Below are positions 27,117-36,498 of a DNA stretch of 64,000 nucleotides, one piece after another. This DNA is from an uncultured Bacteroidales bacterium (lineage in GTDB: Bacteria > Bacteroidota > Bacteroidia > Bacteroidales > F082). Numbering within the stretch: the stretch's first letter is position 1; each line of letters starts with the position of its first letter. The stretch is taken from assembly GCA_905233445.1 (NCBI GenBank), contig CAJOEP010000014.1, positions 1-64,000 on the forward strand, in the 5' to 3' direction. Made by a program: the position numbers and the translations under genes. The notes beneath the pieces are model-generated. The model made no database searches. It had not been told where the DNA came from and was given only the letters and a program-made list of their open reading frames with translations.

Positions 27117-28391
27117 ATGCTATTCAAGCCATCCATATATAATTATATTAAAACTGGAGAAAAATTTGTAGCGATATGCAATACTTTCTCTGGAGGTTTA
27201 GCTATTTTGGAGCATAATGAATATAACAAATTACAAAATGTTCATTTTTTTAACAAGATAGATAATGATTTAGAAGAATGGTTAAAACAGGGTTTTATTG
27301 TTGACAATAACAAAGATGAGCTATCAATTGTTAATTATTGTAGATGTCGAGACGCTTTTTTGAATAACAGGCCGATATATCGAATTTTAACCACAACAGC
27401 ATGCAATGCACGCTGTTTTTATTGTTATGAAAAAGGGCGTACTGTTCAGTTTATGAGCAAGGAAACAGCCATAAAAACAGCTGATTTTATAATAAAACAT
27501 GCAGAAAATGCAAAAGAGATATTGCTTAATTGGTTTGGAGGAGAACCTTTACTGAATTATACTGTTATAACATTGATTACACAAAAATTATCTGCTGCAT
27601 TAAACAACAAAATCACATCCTCCATAATCACCAATGCATCTCTTTTTTCAAAAGAAATGATTACCATTGCAAAGGAAAACTGGAATCTCAATAGTGTTCA
27701 AATTACATTGGATGGCATGGCTGATGTCCATGATAATAGGAAGTCTTATATCAATAAATGCTTTTCGTTTGGCGAAACTATAGAAACAATAGGATTGTTA
27801 TTGTCATCTAATTTTAGGATAATACTTCGATTGAACTATGACAAAAATAATATTACTGATATAATTAAATTGATATATTTTATACATGAGACGTTTGGTA
27901 ATAATCATAATTTGATTTGTTATGCATATTCATTGTTTAATACGGCCACTAACCAAGAAAGTTCCTATGTATATTACGAAGACATTCCTAGATATATGCC
28001 AAATATTATAAATGTTCTAATGGAGTGTGGGTATTATAATCCTTTAAAAATCATACAAAGACGAACTAATGCTTGTTTTGCAACAGATCCATATAGTTGC
28101 GTTATAAATACTGATGGATTATTATATAAGTGTACAATGGATAGTATGGAGCCATCTAGATCTGTCGGTAATGTCAATGATGGATTTGTAATGAACAACC
28201 CATTAATAGAGTGGACTACACCTGTTATACCAAAGCATTGTTATGAATGTAAAATGTTGCCAATATGTCAAGGAGGATGTAGAGCGAGTCGTATGCTAAA
28301 TATGGATGCAAGTGGTTGCGCAATAAAAAGACAATTGATAGAATACACATTAAATCATTTATTAAATACTGTATATCATGAAAGTAATTAG
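27117..28391 (+). CDS. Radical SAM/SPASM peptide maturase (424 aa)
   Basis: N-terminal peptide-recognition-like region (residues 1-85), a radical SAM core with the CxxxCxxC cluster motif CNARCFYC (Cys96, Cys100, Cys103) and NWFGGEPLLN, and a C-terminal SPASM domain with further Cys (CFATDPYSC, LYKC, HCYECKMLPICQGGC, GCAI) for auxiliary Fe-S clusters. This is the architecture of enzymes that install thioether or C-C crosslinks in ribosomal peptides. The last 14 nt overlap the start of a 53-codon Cys-rich gene that is the likely substrate. No dedicated transporter or protease is visible next to it. GC content is very low, suggesting acquisition. Confidence 0.88.
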   Translation: MLFKPSIYNYIKTGEKFVAICNTFSGGLAILEHNEYNKLQNVHFFNKIDNDLEEWLKQGFIVDNNKDELSIVNYCRCRDAFLNNRPIYRILTTTACNARCFYCYEKGRTVQFMSKETAIKTADFIIKHAENAKEILLNWFGGEPLLNYTVITLITQKLSAALNNKITSSIITNASLFSKEMITIAKENWNLNSVQITLDGMADVHDNRKSYINKCFSFGETIETIGLLLSSNFRIILRLNYDKNNITDIIKLIYFIHETFGNNHNLICYAYSLFNTATNQESSYVYYEDIPRYMPNIINVLMECGYYNPLKIIQRRTNACFATDPYSCVINTDGLLYKCTMDSMEPSRSVGNVNDGFVMNNPLIEWTTPVIPKHCYECKMLPICQGGCRASRMLNMDASGCAIKRQLIEYTLNHLLNTVYHESN

Positions 28392-28539
28392 TAATTCAAG
28401 TTTTGAGATTTGGGAAAACAATCCAATAAGTGCAAACAAAAGACGGTTCAATATACCCGTGTCAAATTGTAATTGTGATTGCAATTGGGATGGTGATGGC
28501 AATGATTCTCTAGCATGTACTGGATCTATTAGTAATTAA
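28378..28539 (+). CDS. Candidate RiPP precursor peptide, Cys-rich C-terminus (53 aa)
   Basis: ATG at 28378 overlaps the maturase stop (28391), giving translational coupling. The leader-like N-terminal half (MKVISNSSFEIWENNPISAN) is followed by KRRFN and a core with alternating Asn/Asp/Cys: NCNCDCNWDGDGND ... ACTGSISN. Four Cys at 31, 33, 35 and 47 and acidic residues between them are plausible sites for thioether links made by a SPASM enzyme. There is no double-Gly cleavage motif. No known family recognised. This could be a new class of ranthipeptide/sactipeptide-like product. Confidence 0.75.
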   Translation: MKVISNSSFEIWENNPISANKRRFNIPVSNCNCDCNWDGDGNDSLACTGSISN

Positions 28540-29059
28540 TTGCATTTTAATAATTTCTTGAATAGATACTGGGGTTGTCTTTGCGTGTAGTGTGCTTATT
28601 GTGTTTTATGTATAGTGCTAATTCGTGCTATACATAAAACTATATAATGGTCATAATAGTCGGTGTTATTACCTAATTTTGCACTGTCATTAGTTATCGC
28701 ATTGTTAATTATATGTAACCATATTTAACGATAATAAGTTTTTTATTGTTTCATTAAAAGCTAATGGGAATCCATAATAACTTACTTGTTTTGTACATAA
28801 TTAGTAATACAATTTTTAGAATCGCGAATACAAGAGAAAACTATATATCATGACACTGTATGGTTTGCGCTAATACAATCATAAAGGCATTTGTGATAAG
28901 ATACCACCCATCGACAATAATCTTTTGAAATAACTTGAATAAGTAGAGTATACCCACAAGTCCTCGGTTGTTTGAACTATTACGTCTTTGTTTTACAATT
29001 GATATAAATGCCTGTCTTGTGTGCGCTCGATGTAAGCTTTTTTATCCTGAAGGAACAAA
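28540..29059 (+). other. Non-coding spacer between the RiPP pair and the DUF3800 gene
   Basis: 520 bp, AT-rich, no credible frame. It holds the hairpin at 28603-28640; otherwise I see nothing. Confidence 0.5.
28603..28640 (+). terminator. Hairpin downstream of the RiPP precursor
   Basis: 13-bp perfect stem gttttatgtatag/ctatacataaaac (28603-28615/28628-28640) with a 12-nt loop, 64 nt after the precursor stop. No T tract, so termination is plausible but not certain; it may instead protect the transcript end. Confidence 0.45.
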
Positions 29060-30256
29060 ATGTTACAGAGATGGCAATACAAATTGAGAATTGTATTTTT
29101 TATATTTATTGCCATATTTTTTGATTCAACTATTATCTTATTTTTTCCTATTTTTGAAGCCTCTAAACTTCATAAAAATAGAAATAGTATGTTATACTTT
29201 GACGAAGCAGGATACACTGGTCCGGATTTGACTAATCCAGATCATCCATATTTTACATTGGCTTCTATCAGATTAACTGATGGTGAAGCAGAAAAGATCA
29301 AAGAAGACATCAATTATGAAAAATGGGGTAAGGAATTCCATTTTTCAAGTATGTATACAAACCCCGAAGGAAGACAGATGCTCAAGCAAGTCTTTGCACA
29401 TCCGTTAATAGACACAAATCATGTGTTGCTTTCTTTCGCTTTAAAGCGTTATTGTGTTTACGCAAACATCGTAAACATACTAGTGGAGACCTATTATCAC
29501 AATGTTGGCGTTAATCTGTATGAAGGAGCAAAGAATCTTATCTTGGCCAATGGTTTGTTTTATTTTGCAAAGTTGCATCCAAACAAATCTTTAATTGCTG
29601 AGTTTGAGGGTAATTTTGTTAAAATGATAAGAAAACCTTCAGTTGAATCGGTAGCCGATTTTTATAGAACAACGGATAAACTTAGGTTTGATGAGAATAC
29701 TAATGATGGCTTTTTTAATATGCTATCTGAAATACCGCCGACAATAGTATGTATCAAAGAAGCTTTGTCTAACAATAAATTTTATATTGATCTTACCATG
29801 CCTTTGTTTTCTATTTCGGTTCAGGAGTGGTATAAAAAAACTGGAGTTAAGGATGATGTTTTGTTTGATTCATCAGAGCCTTTCTTTGCTAACAAAGCTT
29901 TTTTGGAAAGCCTTAGAGATATGAATGTTTTCGAAACAAAAGTGGGATATGGAAAGAACGAACATGTTTATCCACTACCTGTAGGCACAATGAAGATTGC
30001 AAAATCATATCAGGCATTTGGCATTCAACTTGCTGACATTCTTGCGAGTGCATTGAATTTTGTACTCACGCCCAGAACGGACAAGTATAAACAATACCAA
30101 GATAAGCTTAGGATACTTTCTATTTTTCAAAACATTAAATTGAACCTTGCACCATCATCTTTGGAGTTCATAGAAGAAAGGATGAAGGAAACTGCCGATA
30201 TTGACCCCTTGGAGTTTCTTTGTAACCACGAGAAAGACATGAAATACAACGGCTGA
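29060..30256 (+). CDS. DUF3800 family protein (398 aa, or 355 from internal start)
   Basis: DUF3800 proteins have an RNase H-like fold. Here the conserved start is MLYFDEAGYTG (residue 44 on) and the end is QAFGIQLADILASALNF, the usual acidic-site and QLAD-like motifs. Most family members begin at the FDEAG strand, which would put the start at 29189. The frame, however, opens at 29060 behind a purine-rich gaaggaa and adds a strongly hydrophobic helix (IVFFIFIAIFFDSTIILFF), so a membrane-anchored form is possible. DUF3800 genes are common in mobile and defence regions; activity unknown. Confidence 0.75.
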   Translation: MLQRWQYKLRIVFFIFIAIFFDSTIILFFPIFEASKLHKNRNSMLYFDEAGYTGPDLTNPDHPYFTLASIRLTDGEAEKIKEDINYEKWGKEFHFSSMYTNPEGRQMLKQVFAHPLIDTNHVLLSFALKRYCVYANIVNILVETYYHNVGVNLYEGAKNLILANGLFYFAKLHPNKSLIAEFEGNFVKMIRKPSVESVADFYRTTDKLRFDENTNDGFFNMLSEIPPTIVCIKEALSNNKFYIDLTMPLFSISVQEWYKKTGVKDDVLFDSSEPFFANKAFLESLRDMNVFETKVGYGKNEHVYPLPVGTMKIAKSYQAFGIQLADILASALNFVLTPRTDKYKQYQDKLRILSIFQNIKLNLAPSSLEFIEERMKETADIDPLEFLCNHEKDMKYNG

Positions 30257-30351
30257 ATAAAACGCCCATAGGTGTTTCTGTAATTTTCAACGACAATGAC
30301 TTAAGCCCATGTAGTTATTTTATGTCATCATCCATAGAGGCAAGCACTATC

Positions 30352-31056
30352 TCACACAAATCCTGCCGACGATGGTTTAATATCTAATCCTTCACAACTA
30401 ATAATGAAGTCCTCGCTGTTATCAGCCAACCACATCAAATAACGCATATCTTTGTCGGCTATCTGCTTTATGGATTCTCCTTTGTATTTCCCAAAAGTAA
30501 GAACATCATCTGGATATAAGGTTTTTATAGCCTTTTTCCTTTCCTCAATAACTTCATCAATATCAAAGAAGAAATGTGAAGAATTTTCGTTCGCCCATTT
30601 TACCCAGCCCCAGTCGCTATGTATGACATCAACCAATGTCTCTCCCTGGTGTTTCCCTTTTTCCAAAACATCATTGATGCCATATACTATAACTGGTTCA
30701 ACTGTTGGTTCTCCAAGTATATCCAGCAACATCCATGATCCACAAGCGGCACAAGGTATCTCTTGTGGTGTTGTATCATCAATCTTACACCAGCTTGCTT
30801 CACTGTCCTCCCATGCATTTGCCCTCTTTCCGTTCCTAAAATAAAATCCATATGCGGTACCATACCTACCACCTTTCCCACCTGGTTTCACTTGATGCAC
30901 CTCAACATGTTGAGAATAATACCAACTCGACACTCTTCCATCAGGAAATCTTTGAGCCGTGAAAGGCAACGCCCTTCCTATATTGTAGTAGAGTGATATT
31001 AGGCTGTTGCTCAATCCTTTTTGTTGTATGGCTTTGATGAGTTTGCCTTTGTCCAT
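30352..31056 (-). CDS. Protein with two ExoX-C/DUF3820-like motifs (234 aa)
   Basis: The N-terminal half has no clear family. The C-terminal half carries two related motifs, KGKHQGETLVDVIHSDWGWVKW and FGKYKGESIKQIADKDMRYLMW, of the ExoX C-terminal/DUF3820 type (FGKHKGk.i.ev...YL.W). These small modules occur in exonucleases and nucleic-acid-binding proteins. A CAACG pair suggests no zinc site. It follows qatD by 63 bp in the same direction and may be an accessory gene of the Qat operon. No nuclease catalytic residues are visible. Confidence 0.55.
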   Translation of the reverse strand: MDKGKLIKAIQQKGLSNSLISLYYNIGRALPFTAQRFPDGRVSSWYYSQHVEVHQVKPGGKGGRYGTAYGFYFRNGKRANAWEDSEASWCKIDDTTPQEIPCAACGSWMLLDILGEPTVEPVIVYGINDVLEKGKHQGETLVDVIHSDWGWVKWANENSSHFFFDIDEVIEERKKAIKTLYPDDVLTFGKYKGESIKQIADKDMRYLMWLADNSEDFIISCEGLDIKPSSAGFV

Positions 31057-31119
31057 ATCAATTTCAAATATTTAGGTATTTTATTCTTCAATTCATAACA
31101 TCAGCGAACGTCACAGAAA

Positions 31120-31815
31120 TCATTGTTTCAATCGAGAAACTAATGTGTCAAAATTCTTTTTTATCAACGCCTCTGTAATATCCATATTTCGCATGGCATT
31201 TTGTATGCTGCAACGATTATTATAAGGGGCGTCGGTTTCCATCAGAATACGGTCTCGGGGTATTTTTTCAATAATACTTTTCCCAGAATGGGATAGTGTC
31301 ATTGCCTCATTAATAGAAAAATAATAACCTAGTTCAAGAATTGCTGGAATCAAGCTTACCGATCCACTATACCAATGAAATATGACATTTTCAATATTAA
31401 ATTCTCCCAATAGCTCCAGCAATTCTTTTTCCGCCCTACGAGAATGGACGCTTACAATTTTTCTCTTTCCACGAAGTGTTTTCAGGATCTCTTTCAATAC
31501 TATTATCTGCTCTTCTTTTGAAGCATAACCTTCTCTTGAAAAGTCTAACCCGATCTCACCAATATATGAAGTCTCATCGACCAAACGTTTGAATAAAGGC
31601 AATTCTTTTTTGTTCTCAGCCGCCAACAAAGGATGCAACCCCAATCCCAACCTGATATATTTATAATGCATTATATATGGCTGCCCCATCTGAAAATGCG
31701 ATGGGAGGTTGGTCATCCCAATCACAATATCCCCCGCTTCTTCCTTTTGGCGGACATACGCCTCAGGATTGAGCATCATATCAAAATGACAATGTACATC
31801 TATCATTTTCTCCAA
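31120..31815 (-). CDS. qatD: QatD: TatD-family metal-dependent hydrolase (231 aa)
   Basis: TatD family: DVHCHFD (residues 6-12), the metal-site Glu in IGEIGLDFS, VHSRRAEKEL, FHWYSG and METDAPY, all metal ligands in place. TatD enzymes act as deoxyribonucleases. Fourth gene of the QatABCD anti-phage system; its start overlaps qatC by 13 nt. Slightly shorter than housekeeping TatD, as usual for QatD. Confidence 0.85.
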   Translation of the reverse strand: MEKMIDVHCHFDMMLNPEAYVRQKEEAGDIVIGMTNLPSHFQMGQPYIMHYKYIRLGLGLHPLLAAENKKELPLFKRLVDETSYIGEIGLDFSREGYASKEEQIIVLKEILKTLRGKRKIVSVHSRRAEKELLELLGEFNIENVIFHWYSGSVSLIPAILELGYYFSINEAMTLSHSGKSIIEKIPRDRILMETDAPYNNRCSIQNAMRNMDITEALIKKNFDTLVSRLKQ

Positions 31816-33143
31816 TTCATGTATCGTAATATGGTCGAATTGTTGTCTTCTATGATCATGGCTGACAATTCTTTTCTTGTTCTAACAACCAAATCAACAT
31901 AATCATCCAAATCATCAAACCCGCCCATGCCACCAATTTTCAATTCCCGTTTAATCTGCTCTCTTGTCAATTGTTTCTTCAGAAACTCCAGCATTGCAAA
32001 GAAATCTTCCGACACTTTGGCTCCTTTCTTATTAAATAGAGTAATAAAATGGTTTCCATAAGTGGTATTGTCTTTTTCTCCTATCAATGCCGCTTTTCTA
32101 TACATACATGGCATGCAGTGTCCACAATGCGATGCCTTGTGATTGTCATACATATACTGGTGCATTCCGCGTTTGCCACAAGAATTTGATGATGCTACAA
32201 CTTGTATAAGATATCCTTTATCAGCACAATGCTTAACCATTTCTCCCTTTGTCAGTTTCTCATAAGGATTGCTTATACCAACAGGTATTCCTAAAGCTTT
32301 AATAATATCTCTGAATTGGTTCAAGAAAACAGGATGTGTTGTCCGTGTGCTACACGAAGCACGTCGTGATGGTGAAAGAGGGTAGTTTAATGACACAGAC
32401 CCGTTTTCAGGTACAACCACATCACATTTTGCATACGAGGCAACAATTAGTGCAATAGAAAGAAACATAATAGAACGAGACCTGCAGGATAATTCATTCG
32501 ATTGTTCAGGCGTAACCATTACAGCAGGTAGAGCGCAAAATTGATTTTTATACTTGCTACTAAATAGCTTCTTCAATTCATTTTGGTCTGCTTGTGGACC
32601 GCGCATATAACTGTCATAATGTGATGCCAAAAGCAACTTACCTTCCGGATGGTTGGTCATATAATCAATTGCACCTATTAGTGAATCCATGCCTCCGGAA
32701 AACAAGTTTACTTGTGTTATACCTTCAAAAAAATCACATTCCTTGTACTTTGGATAGTTAACGTTTTTAGCACCAATAAAATGGCAAGTCCAGTAATCCC
32801 CTGTAAGAAACGACAGCATCGTGTTGAAATTGCCTTCAAGAGGTAGAAGTTGGACATAATGAGGAAGCACAATATCCACATCAAATTCTCGAGACCATCC
32901 ATCAATGGAATATAAACCACGATCAACAGCTCTGTCAATTGCGTATACGATTGCAGATAAATAGAGCATATCAAAAGACAAATCTGGTGCTTTGCCCGCC
33001 AAATATGCAATAGGATTCAATTGTATGACTGCTGCAGTGTCAAGCTTTTTCCCAGCTGACACATCAATACTTATTCCTATGTTTAATCGAATATCCTTTT
33101 TTGACCTTCGGTCAATACTGTATTTTGTGACTTTAATCTTCAT
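31803..33143 (-). CDS. qatC: QatC: QueC-like PP-loop protein (446 aa)
   Basis: PP-loop ATPase with the SGGMDS motif (in VNLFSGGMDSLIGA) and the QueC-type zinc site CGHCMPCMYRKAAL near the C-terminus. QueC makes 7-cyano-7-deazaguanine; QatC proteins are its defence relatives and are thought to modify protein or nucleotide targets. The start at 33143 (MKIKVTKYS) is chosen because it overlaps the qatB stop by 11 nt; the frame is open to 33200 without family-like sequence. Third gene of QatABCD. Confidence 0.85.
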   Translation of the reverse strand: MKIKVTKYSIDRRSKKDIRLNIGISIDVSAGKKLDTAAVIQLNPIAYLAGKAPDLSFDMLYLSAIVYAIDRAVDRGLYSIDGWSREFDVDIVLPHYVQLLPLEGNFNTMLSFLTGDYWTCHFIGAKNVNYPKYKECDFFEGITQVNLFSGGMDSLIGAIDYMTNHPEGKLLLASHYDSYMRGPQADQNELKKLFSSKYKNQFCALPAVMVTPEQSNELSCRSRSIMFLSIALIVASYAKCDVVVPENGSVSLNYPLSPSRRASCSTRTTHPVFLNQFRDIIKALGIPVGISNPYEKLTKGEMVKHCADKGYLIQVVASSNSCGKRGMHQYMYDNHKASHCGHCMPCMYRKAALIGEKDNTTYGNHFITLFNKKGAKVSEDFFAMLEFLKKQLTREQIKRELKIGGMGGFDDLDDYVDLVVRTRKELSAMIIEDNNSTILRYMNWRK

Positions 33144-33957
33144 TTCCCGATAAGATATATAATATACGATCAAATTCCTTTTGAATGAATGCTTGACCAT
33201 CAGCCGAACTCCAATCTACTGTTGATGCATCACGACCGCTATAGTTTCTTCTGATGTCATCCATAATCAACTCCTTAATTTCTTCCATTGTCTCATTTGC
33301 CACCTTAACGCCCTTTTCATATTCAAGTTTTTCCTGAAAGTCTTGGGAAAGATGGCTGAAAATATACATCCCGAAAAACATGTCAAGCAAGTTTTTGATT
33401 TCATCCGAGGTCATAATGGCACCCATTGCTAAATCAAAAGCATTAATGTCATCACCTATCTTTTGCTCCATTTCATCAAGGACACATTCCAAAGCTTCAT
33501 TAGCTGCAGTGTTGTCTAGTCCAGCTATTCCTATTTCTATATAGGATTTTATTAGGTCGAGAATATTTCGGCAGCTTTTCCCAGACAATGAGACGCCTTT
33601 CCTCCGCAACCATTCTGTAAGGCCATTGCTCACAACCTCGTTTATAGCAGACACGAAGTTTCCTATCAAAGCAACACCAGCATGCCCCATTGCCTTAGAG
33701 ACACCTGTGCTCACTTTGTTTCGGCCACCCGCGGCCCTAACAAGATTTCTAACTGCATGATGATAGTTTTTGCTTATGCGGCTATTCAGCTGCTGTTGTT
33801 TTTTCGCAATTTGAGCTGAGGATAATCCCGCAGGAGGATTCTCTTCCAACTCATCCGATTTCTTTTCATCCCCCGCAATGCTGGTAACAGCCTTTGATGA
33901 GTGGCCCCAGTTAGGCTCGCCAGTAACCGTGGGAGTATGTTTGTGTGATGTGCCCAT
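33133..33957 (-). CDS. qatB: QatB: Qat anti-phage associated protein (274 aa)
   Basis: No catalytic motif. Begins with a basic, Ser/Thr-rich segment containing GEPNWGHSSKA and later has the helical domain with AMGHAGVALIGNFVSAINEV, as expected for QatB. Assignment rests on its place between the KAP ATPase (1-nt gap) and the QueC-like gene (11-nt overlap) and on the segment features. Role in the system unknown; QatC relatives may act on the QatB N-terminal region. Confidence 0.8.
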   Translation of the reverse strand: MGTSHKHTPTVTGEPNWGHSSKAVTSIAGDEKKSDELEENPPAGLSSAQIAKKQQQLNSRISKNYHHAVRNLVRAAGGRNKVSTGVSKAMGHAGVALIGNFVSAINEVVSNGLTEWLRRKGVSLSGKSCRNILDLIKSYIEIGIAGLDNTAANEALECVLDEMEQKIGDDINAFDLAMGAIMTSDEIKNLLDMFFGMYIFSHLSQDFQEKLEYEKGVKVANETMEEIKELIMDDIRRNYSGRDASTVDWSSADGQAFIQKEFDRILYILSGNED

Positions 33958-33958
33958 A

Positions 33959-35839
33959 TTATTTTGTTTTTCTTTTGTTGTTCTCTATTGCTCGCATTAG
34001 CTTTTCATTTGCTTTCAGTATATCTAACAATTTTTTGTCATTACCATGACGATTCAAAATGTCTTCGAATTTATTGACAAGCGCAAAAGAAATCTGTTTG
34101 GCATCAATTCTTGATAGGATGTCAAGCAGACGGTTATATGCCCTCGGAACATCTTTCATTATACAGAAATAATACACACTGAACGCGTTTTTGTCGCTTG
34201 CCGCCATCAAAAGTTTTGAATCAAGCAAGTCATAAAAATCTTCTATGTCGGTTTCCGACAAACCTTTTACTTCATTTCCGCATATGTTCTCTCTTATTTT
34301 GTCAGTAGCTGCTTCGTAAGCATTCGAAAAAACAGTTTTGACGCGTGTCGAAACCAACGACAATCCACTCATCTCATTTACAATATTATCCCTTGATACC
34401 CAGAACAATTCTTTCAAACTTACAGTGCTGAATTTCGGGTCTGTGGATACCAACTTCAACAAATCTTGACTCTTCCAGTCTTGGTATCCACTAATGTCTT
34501 TTGTGTTATCCTCGGCGAATGCCTCAATAGCGACAAGTTCCTTTGGGACACCCTTATTATTCATAACCCATGCATTGAGTTGTCTGAATTGTTCAAGGTG
34601 CTTTTGCTCAATAAGCATCAGTTTTAGCAGAGCAAATCGAGATTTGGTGTCTTTTATACCTGATTGAACCAGTAAATTGGAGCGTATTTCGAACGCATTC
34701 AAAAACCTCTTTATCAGTCTCGGATTCCACTTCAACGATGTCCCTATGATTGTTGCAAAACGTGAAACGAACCCTATGGTTTCGCCCAACTCGGCAGGAA
34801 TAGACTCTGATTTGAGCAAATCTTTGATATTGTTCCATCCATAGATGTCAAACTTGTTCGCGTTTATAAACTTAGAGAAATCCTCTCTGATTTTGTCAAA
34901 TACCTTTTCATCCAAGATTGATTGGCAGAATAACAGAGTAACGTATGTTTCGACCTCCTTTGGATTGAGTGCCGGTATGTTATATGGCAGTTGGATAAAC
35001 TTCTCCATATATGAGTCGCCCAGGTTAGGTCTGTCCTCTGATGCTGCCGCAATTATGTCTTTGTACTCATTCTTGATAGCATTCGACACGATAAATCTGT
35101 CTGCTGCTATCACAAAAGCTGTTTTTGGTACATTTAAAAATAATTTAATAGCTTCCAGGTTTTCAATAATGTGTCGAGGCAAACATCTGTCAAGGTCGTC
35201 AATTAACACCACAATTCTTCCCTGTTTACTCTTCTTTATTAGTTCCTCAAAATCTTTTCTAAATTCTCTGACCGCTTCATATTTCTTTTCGTCTTCTTCG
35301 GCATGAATAGTGTCTTTTAAAAACTTCTCTGCCTTTTCACCTGTTAACAGATCCCTGAGATTATCCTTATTATCATTAAATGCTTTTAAAAGTAACGGAA
35401 TAATTAGCGATATGCCCCCTGTGGCGGTCGCGGTCGCAATGGGAATGGCTGTTGAGGCCGTAACCTTTAACGCACGCATCCAGTTAATGGACTTTTTGAG
35501 GTTAGTGAAGGCCGTTTTTAGGTCGTCTATTTTATCTCCAACTTTTGCCCAAAACCTCTCTTCTTTTTCCAATGCTTCAACTATGCCCTGGATTAAAGCC
35601 ATTTTTGCGTCATCGAAACTCTCAAATGACCATCCGTCAAAATACACAACAACTGTGTTGTCGTCTTTTTTTAAATCTTCTTCCAATATTTTGAGAATGC
35701 TTGATTTTCCTGAGCCCCAATCACCATATAATCCTACAGTAATAGGAAGATTTTTGTCATTTGTAACAACACTTTTCAGTAACTCTGCATGAACAGTATA
35801 ACCCAAAAGGTCTTTTGATGTTTCTTTATCTGACCACAT
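33959..35839 (-). CDS. qatA: QatA: KAP-family ATPase (626 aa)
   Basis: KAP P-loop NTPase: Walker A GDWGSGKS (about residues 39-46), VVYFDGWSFE, two hydrophobic stretches inserted between the Walker motifs (TASTAIPIATATATGGISLIIPLLL), and Walker B IVVLIDDLDRC. First gene of the QatABCD anti-phage system and probably its regulatory ATPase. The start lies 1 bp after the rloB reading frame, so both gene sets appear to be one operon. Confidence 0.88.
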   Translation of the reverse strand: MWSDKETSKDLLGYTVHAELLKSVVTNDKNLPITVGLYGDWGSGKSSILKILEEDLKKDDNTVVVYFDGWSFESFDDAKMALIQGIVEALEKEERFWAKVGDKIDDLKTAFTNLKKSINWMRALKVTASTAIPIATATATGGISLIIPLLLKAFNDNKDNLRDLLTGEKAEKFLKDTIHAEEDEKKYEAVREFRKDFEELIKKSKQGRIVVLIDDLDRCLPRHIIENLEAIKLFLNVPKTAFVIAADRFIVSNAIKNEYKDIIAAASEDRPNLGDSYMEKFIQLPYNIPALNPKEVETYVTLLFCQSILDEKVFDKIREDFSKFINANKFDIYGWNNIKDLLKSESIPAELGETIGFVSRFATIIGTSLKWNPRLIKRFLNAFEIRSNLLVQSGIKDTKSRFALLKLMLIEQKHLEQFRQLNAWVMNNKGVPKELVAIEAFAEDNTKDISGYQDWKSQDLLKLVSTDPKFSTVSLKELFWVSRDNIVNEMSGLSLVSTRVKTVFSNAYEAATDKIRENICGNEVKGLSETDIEDFYDLLDSKLLMAASDKNAFSVYYFCIMKDVPRAYNRLLDILSRIDAKQISFALVNKFEDILNRHGNDKKLLDILKANEKLMRAIENNKRKTK

Positions 35840-35840
35840 A

Positions 35841-36023
35841 TCACCATTCTTTATTCATTATACTTTTTGCCAGTAAATACACTCTGGTTCCAACGCTTTG
35901 CGGCCATCTATCGGCTGGATTTTTATCCAGTAGTTTTGCCCTATCAATAGCGAGTCCAATTGTTGGCAACAAAGCAAAAGCGTCATAATTAGACTCGTGG
36001 TAATGTCCCAATAAAGTCTTCAT
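35841..36023 (-). pseudogene. C-terminal part of RloB, displaced by a frameshift
   Basis: 60 codons whose residues (AFALLPTIGLAIDRAKLLD ... VGTRVYLLAKSI) match the usual end of RloB proteins. Removing one T from the T8 run at 36027-36034 joins WLKK to QMKTLLGHYHES and restores a 216-residue RloB. Not likely a gene of its own. Confidence 0.6.
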
Positions 36024-36492
36024 TTGTTTTTTTTAGCCATGTCTCTCCATGTTTCGAATTCTTTTTATTTGCTGCAAGTTTTTTCATTTTATGTTCATCA
36101 TATTTTGTAACATCTTCCAAATGAAGCAATAACCAAAGTTCAAAACATGGGTTGCTAACACAAAAATACAAGTTATTGTTTTGTGCACAATAACGAGCCA
36201 CCGATGACAGCATCTTTGATTTCCACTTGTCCCTGTCGACTACCACCCATAACTGATCGTCTTCTTCGATGTTATACTCGTTTTTGAAATTAACAATTTG
36301 AGTAAGCACATTTCCAGGACTTGATTCATCGTCATTGCGATGCAAGACCTCAACATGTACACCTGAAGCACATAAAGAAGCTTTCATTGCTTCAAAGTAA
36401 ATATTTTCTGTATCACGTCCTTCAGCTGCAATTACAATCAATCGAGCTGACTTTACTCCTTCCAGACGTTTAAAGTCTCTTCGTTGTCTCAT
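35989..36492 (-). CDS. rloB: RloB/AbiLii-like TOPRIM protein, frameshifted at the end (167 aa as read)
   Basis: TOPRIM-type RloB domain: VIAAEGRDTENIYFEA (Glu of the active site), VVDRDKW (acidic pair) and the family box SNPCFELWLLLH. RloB partners with the RloA ATPase, like AbiLi/AbiLii, in phage defence. The frame shifts in the A8 run (minus strand) at 36027-36034 and ends early in DFIGTLPRV. The lost end lies in the next frame (35841-36023). Slippage in this run could switch the protein, or the base is an assembly error. Confidence 0.75.
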   Translation of the reverse strand: MRQRRDFKRLEGVKSARLIVIAAEGRDTENIYFEAMKASLCASGVHVEVLHRNDDESSPGNVLTQIVNFKNEYNIEEDDQLWVVVDRDKWKSKMLSSVARYCAQNNNLYFCVSNPCFELWLLLHLEDVTKYDEHKMKKLAANKKNSKHGETWLKKTNEDFIGTLPRV

Positions 36493-36498
36493 GTTGCT

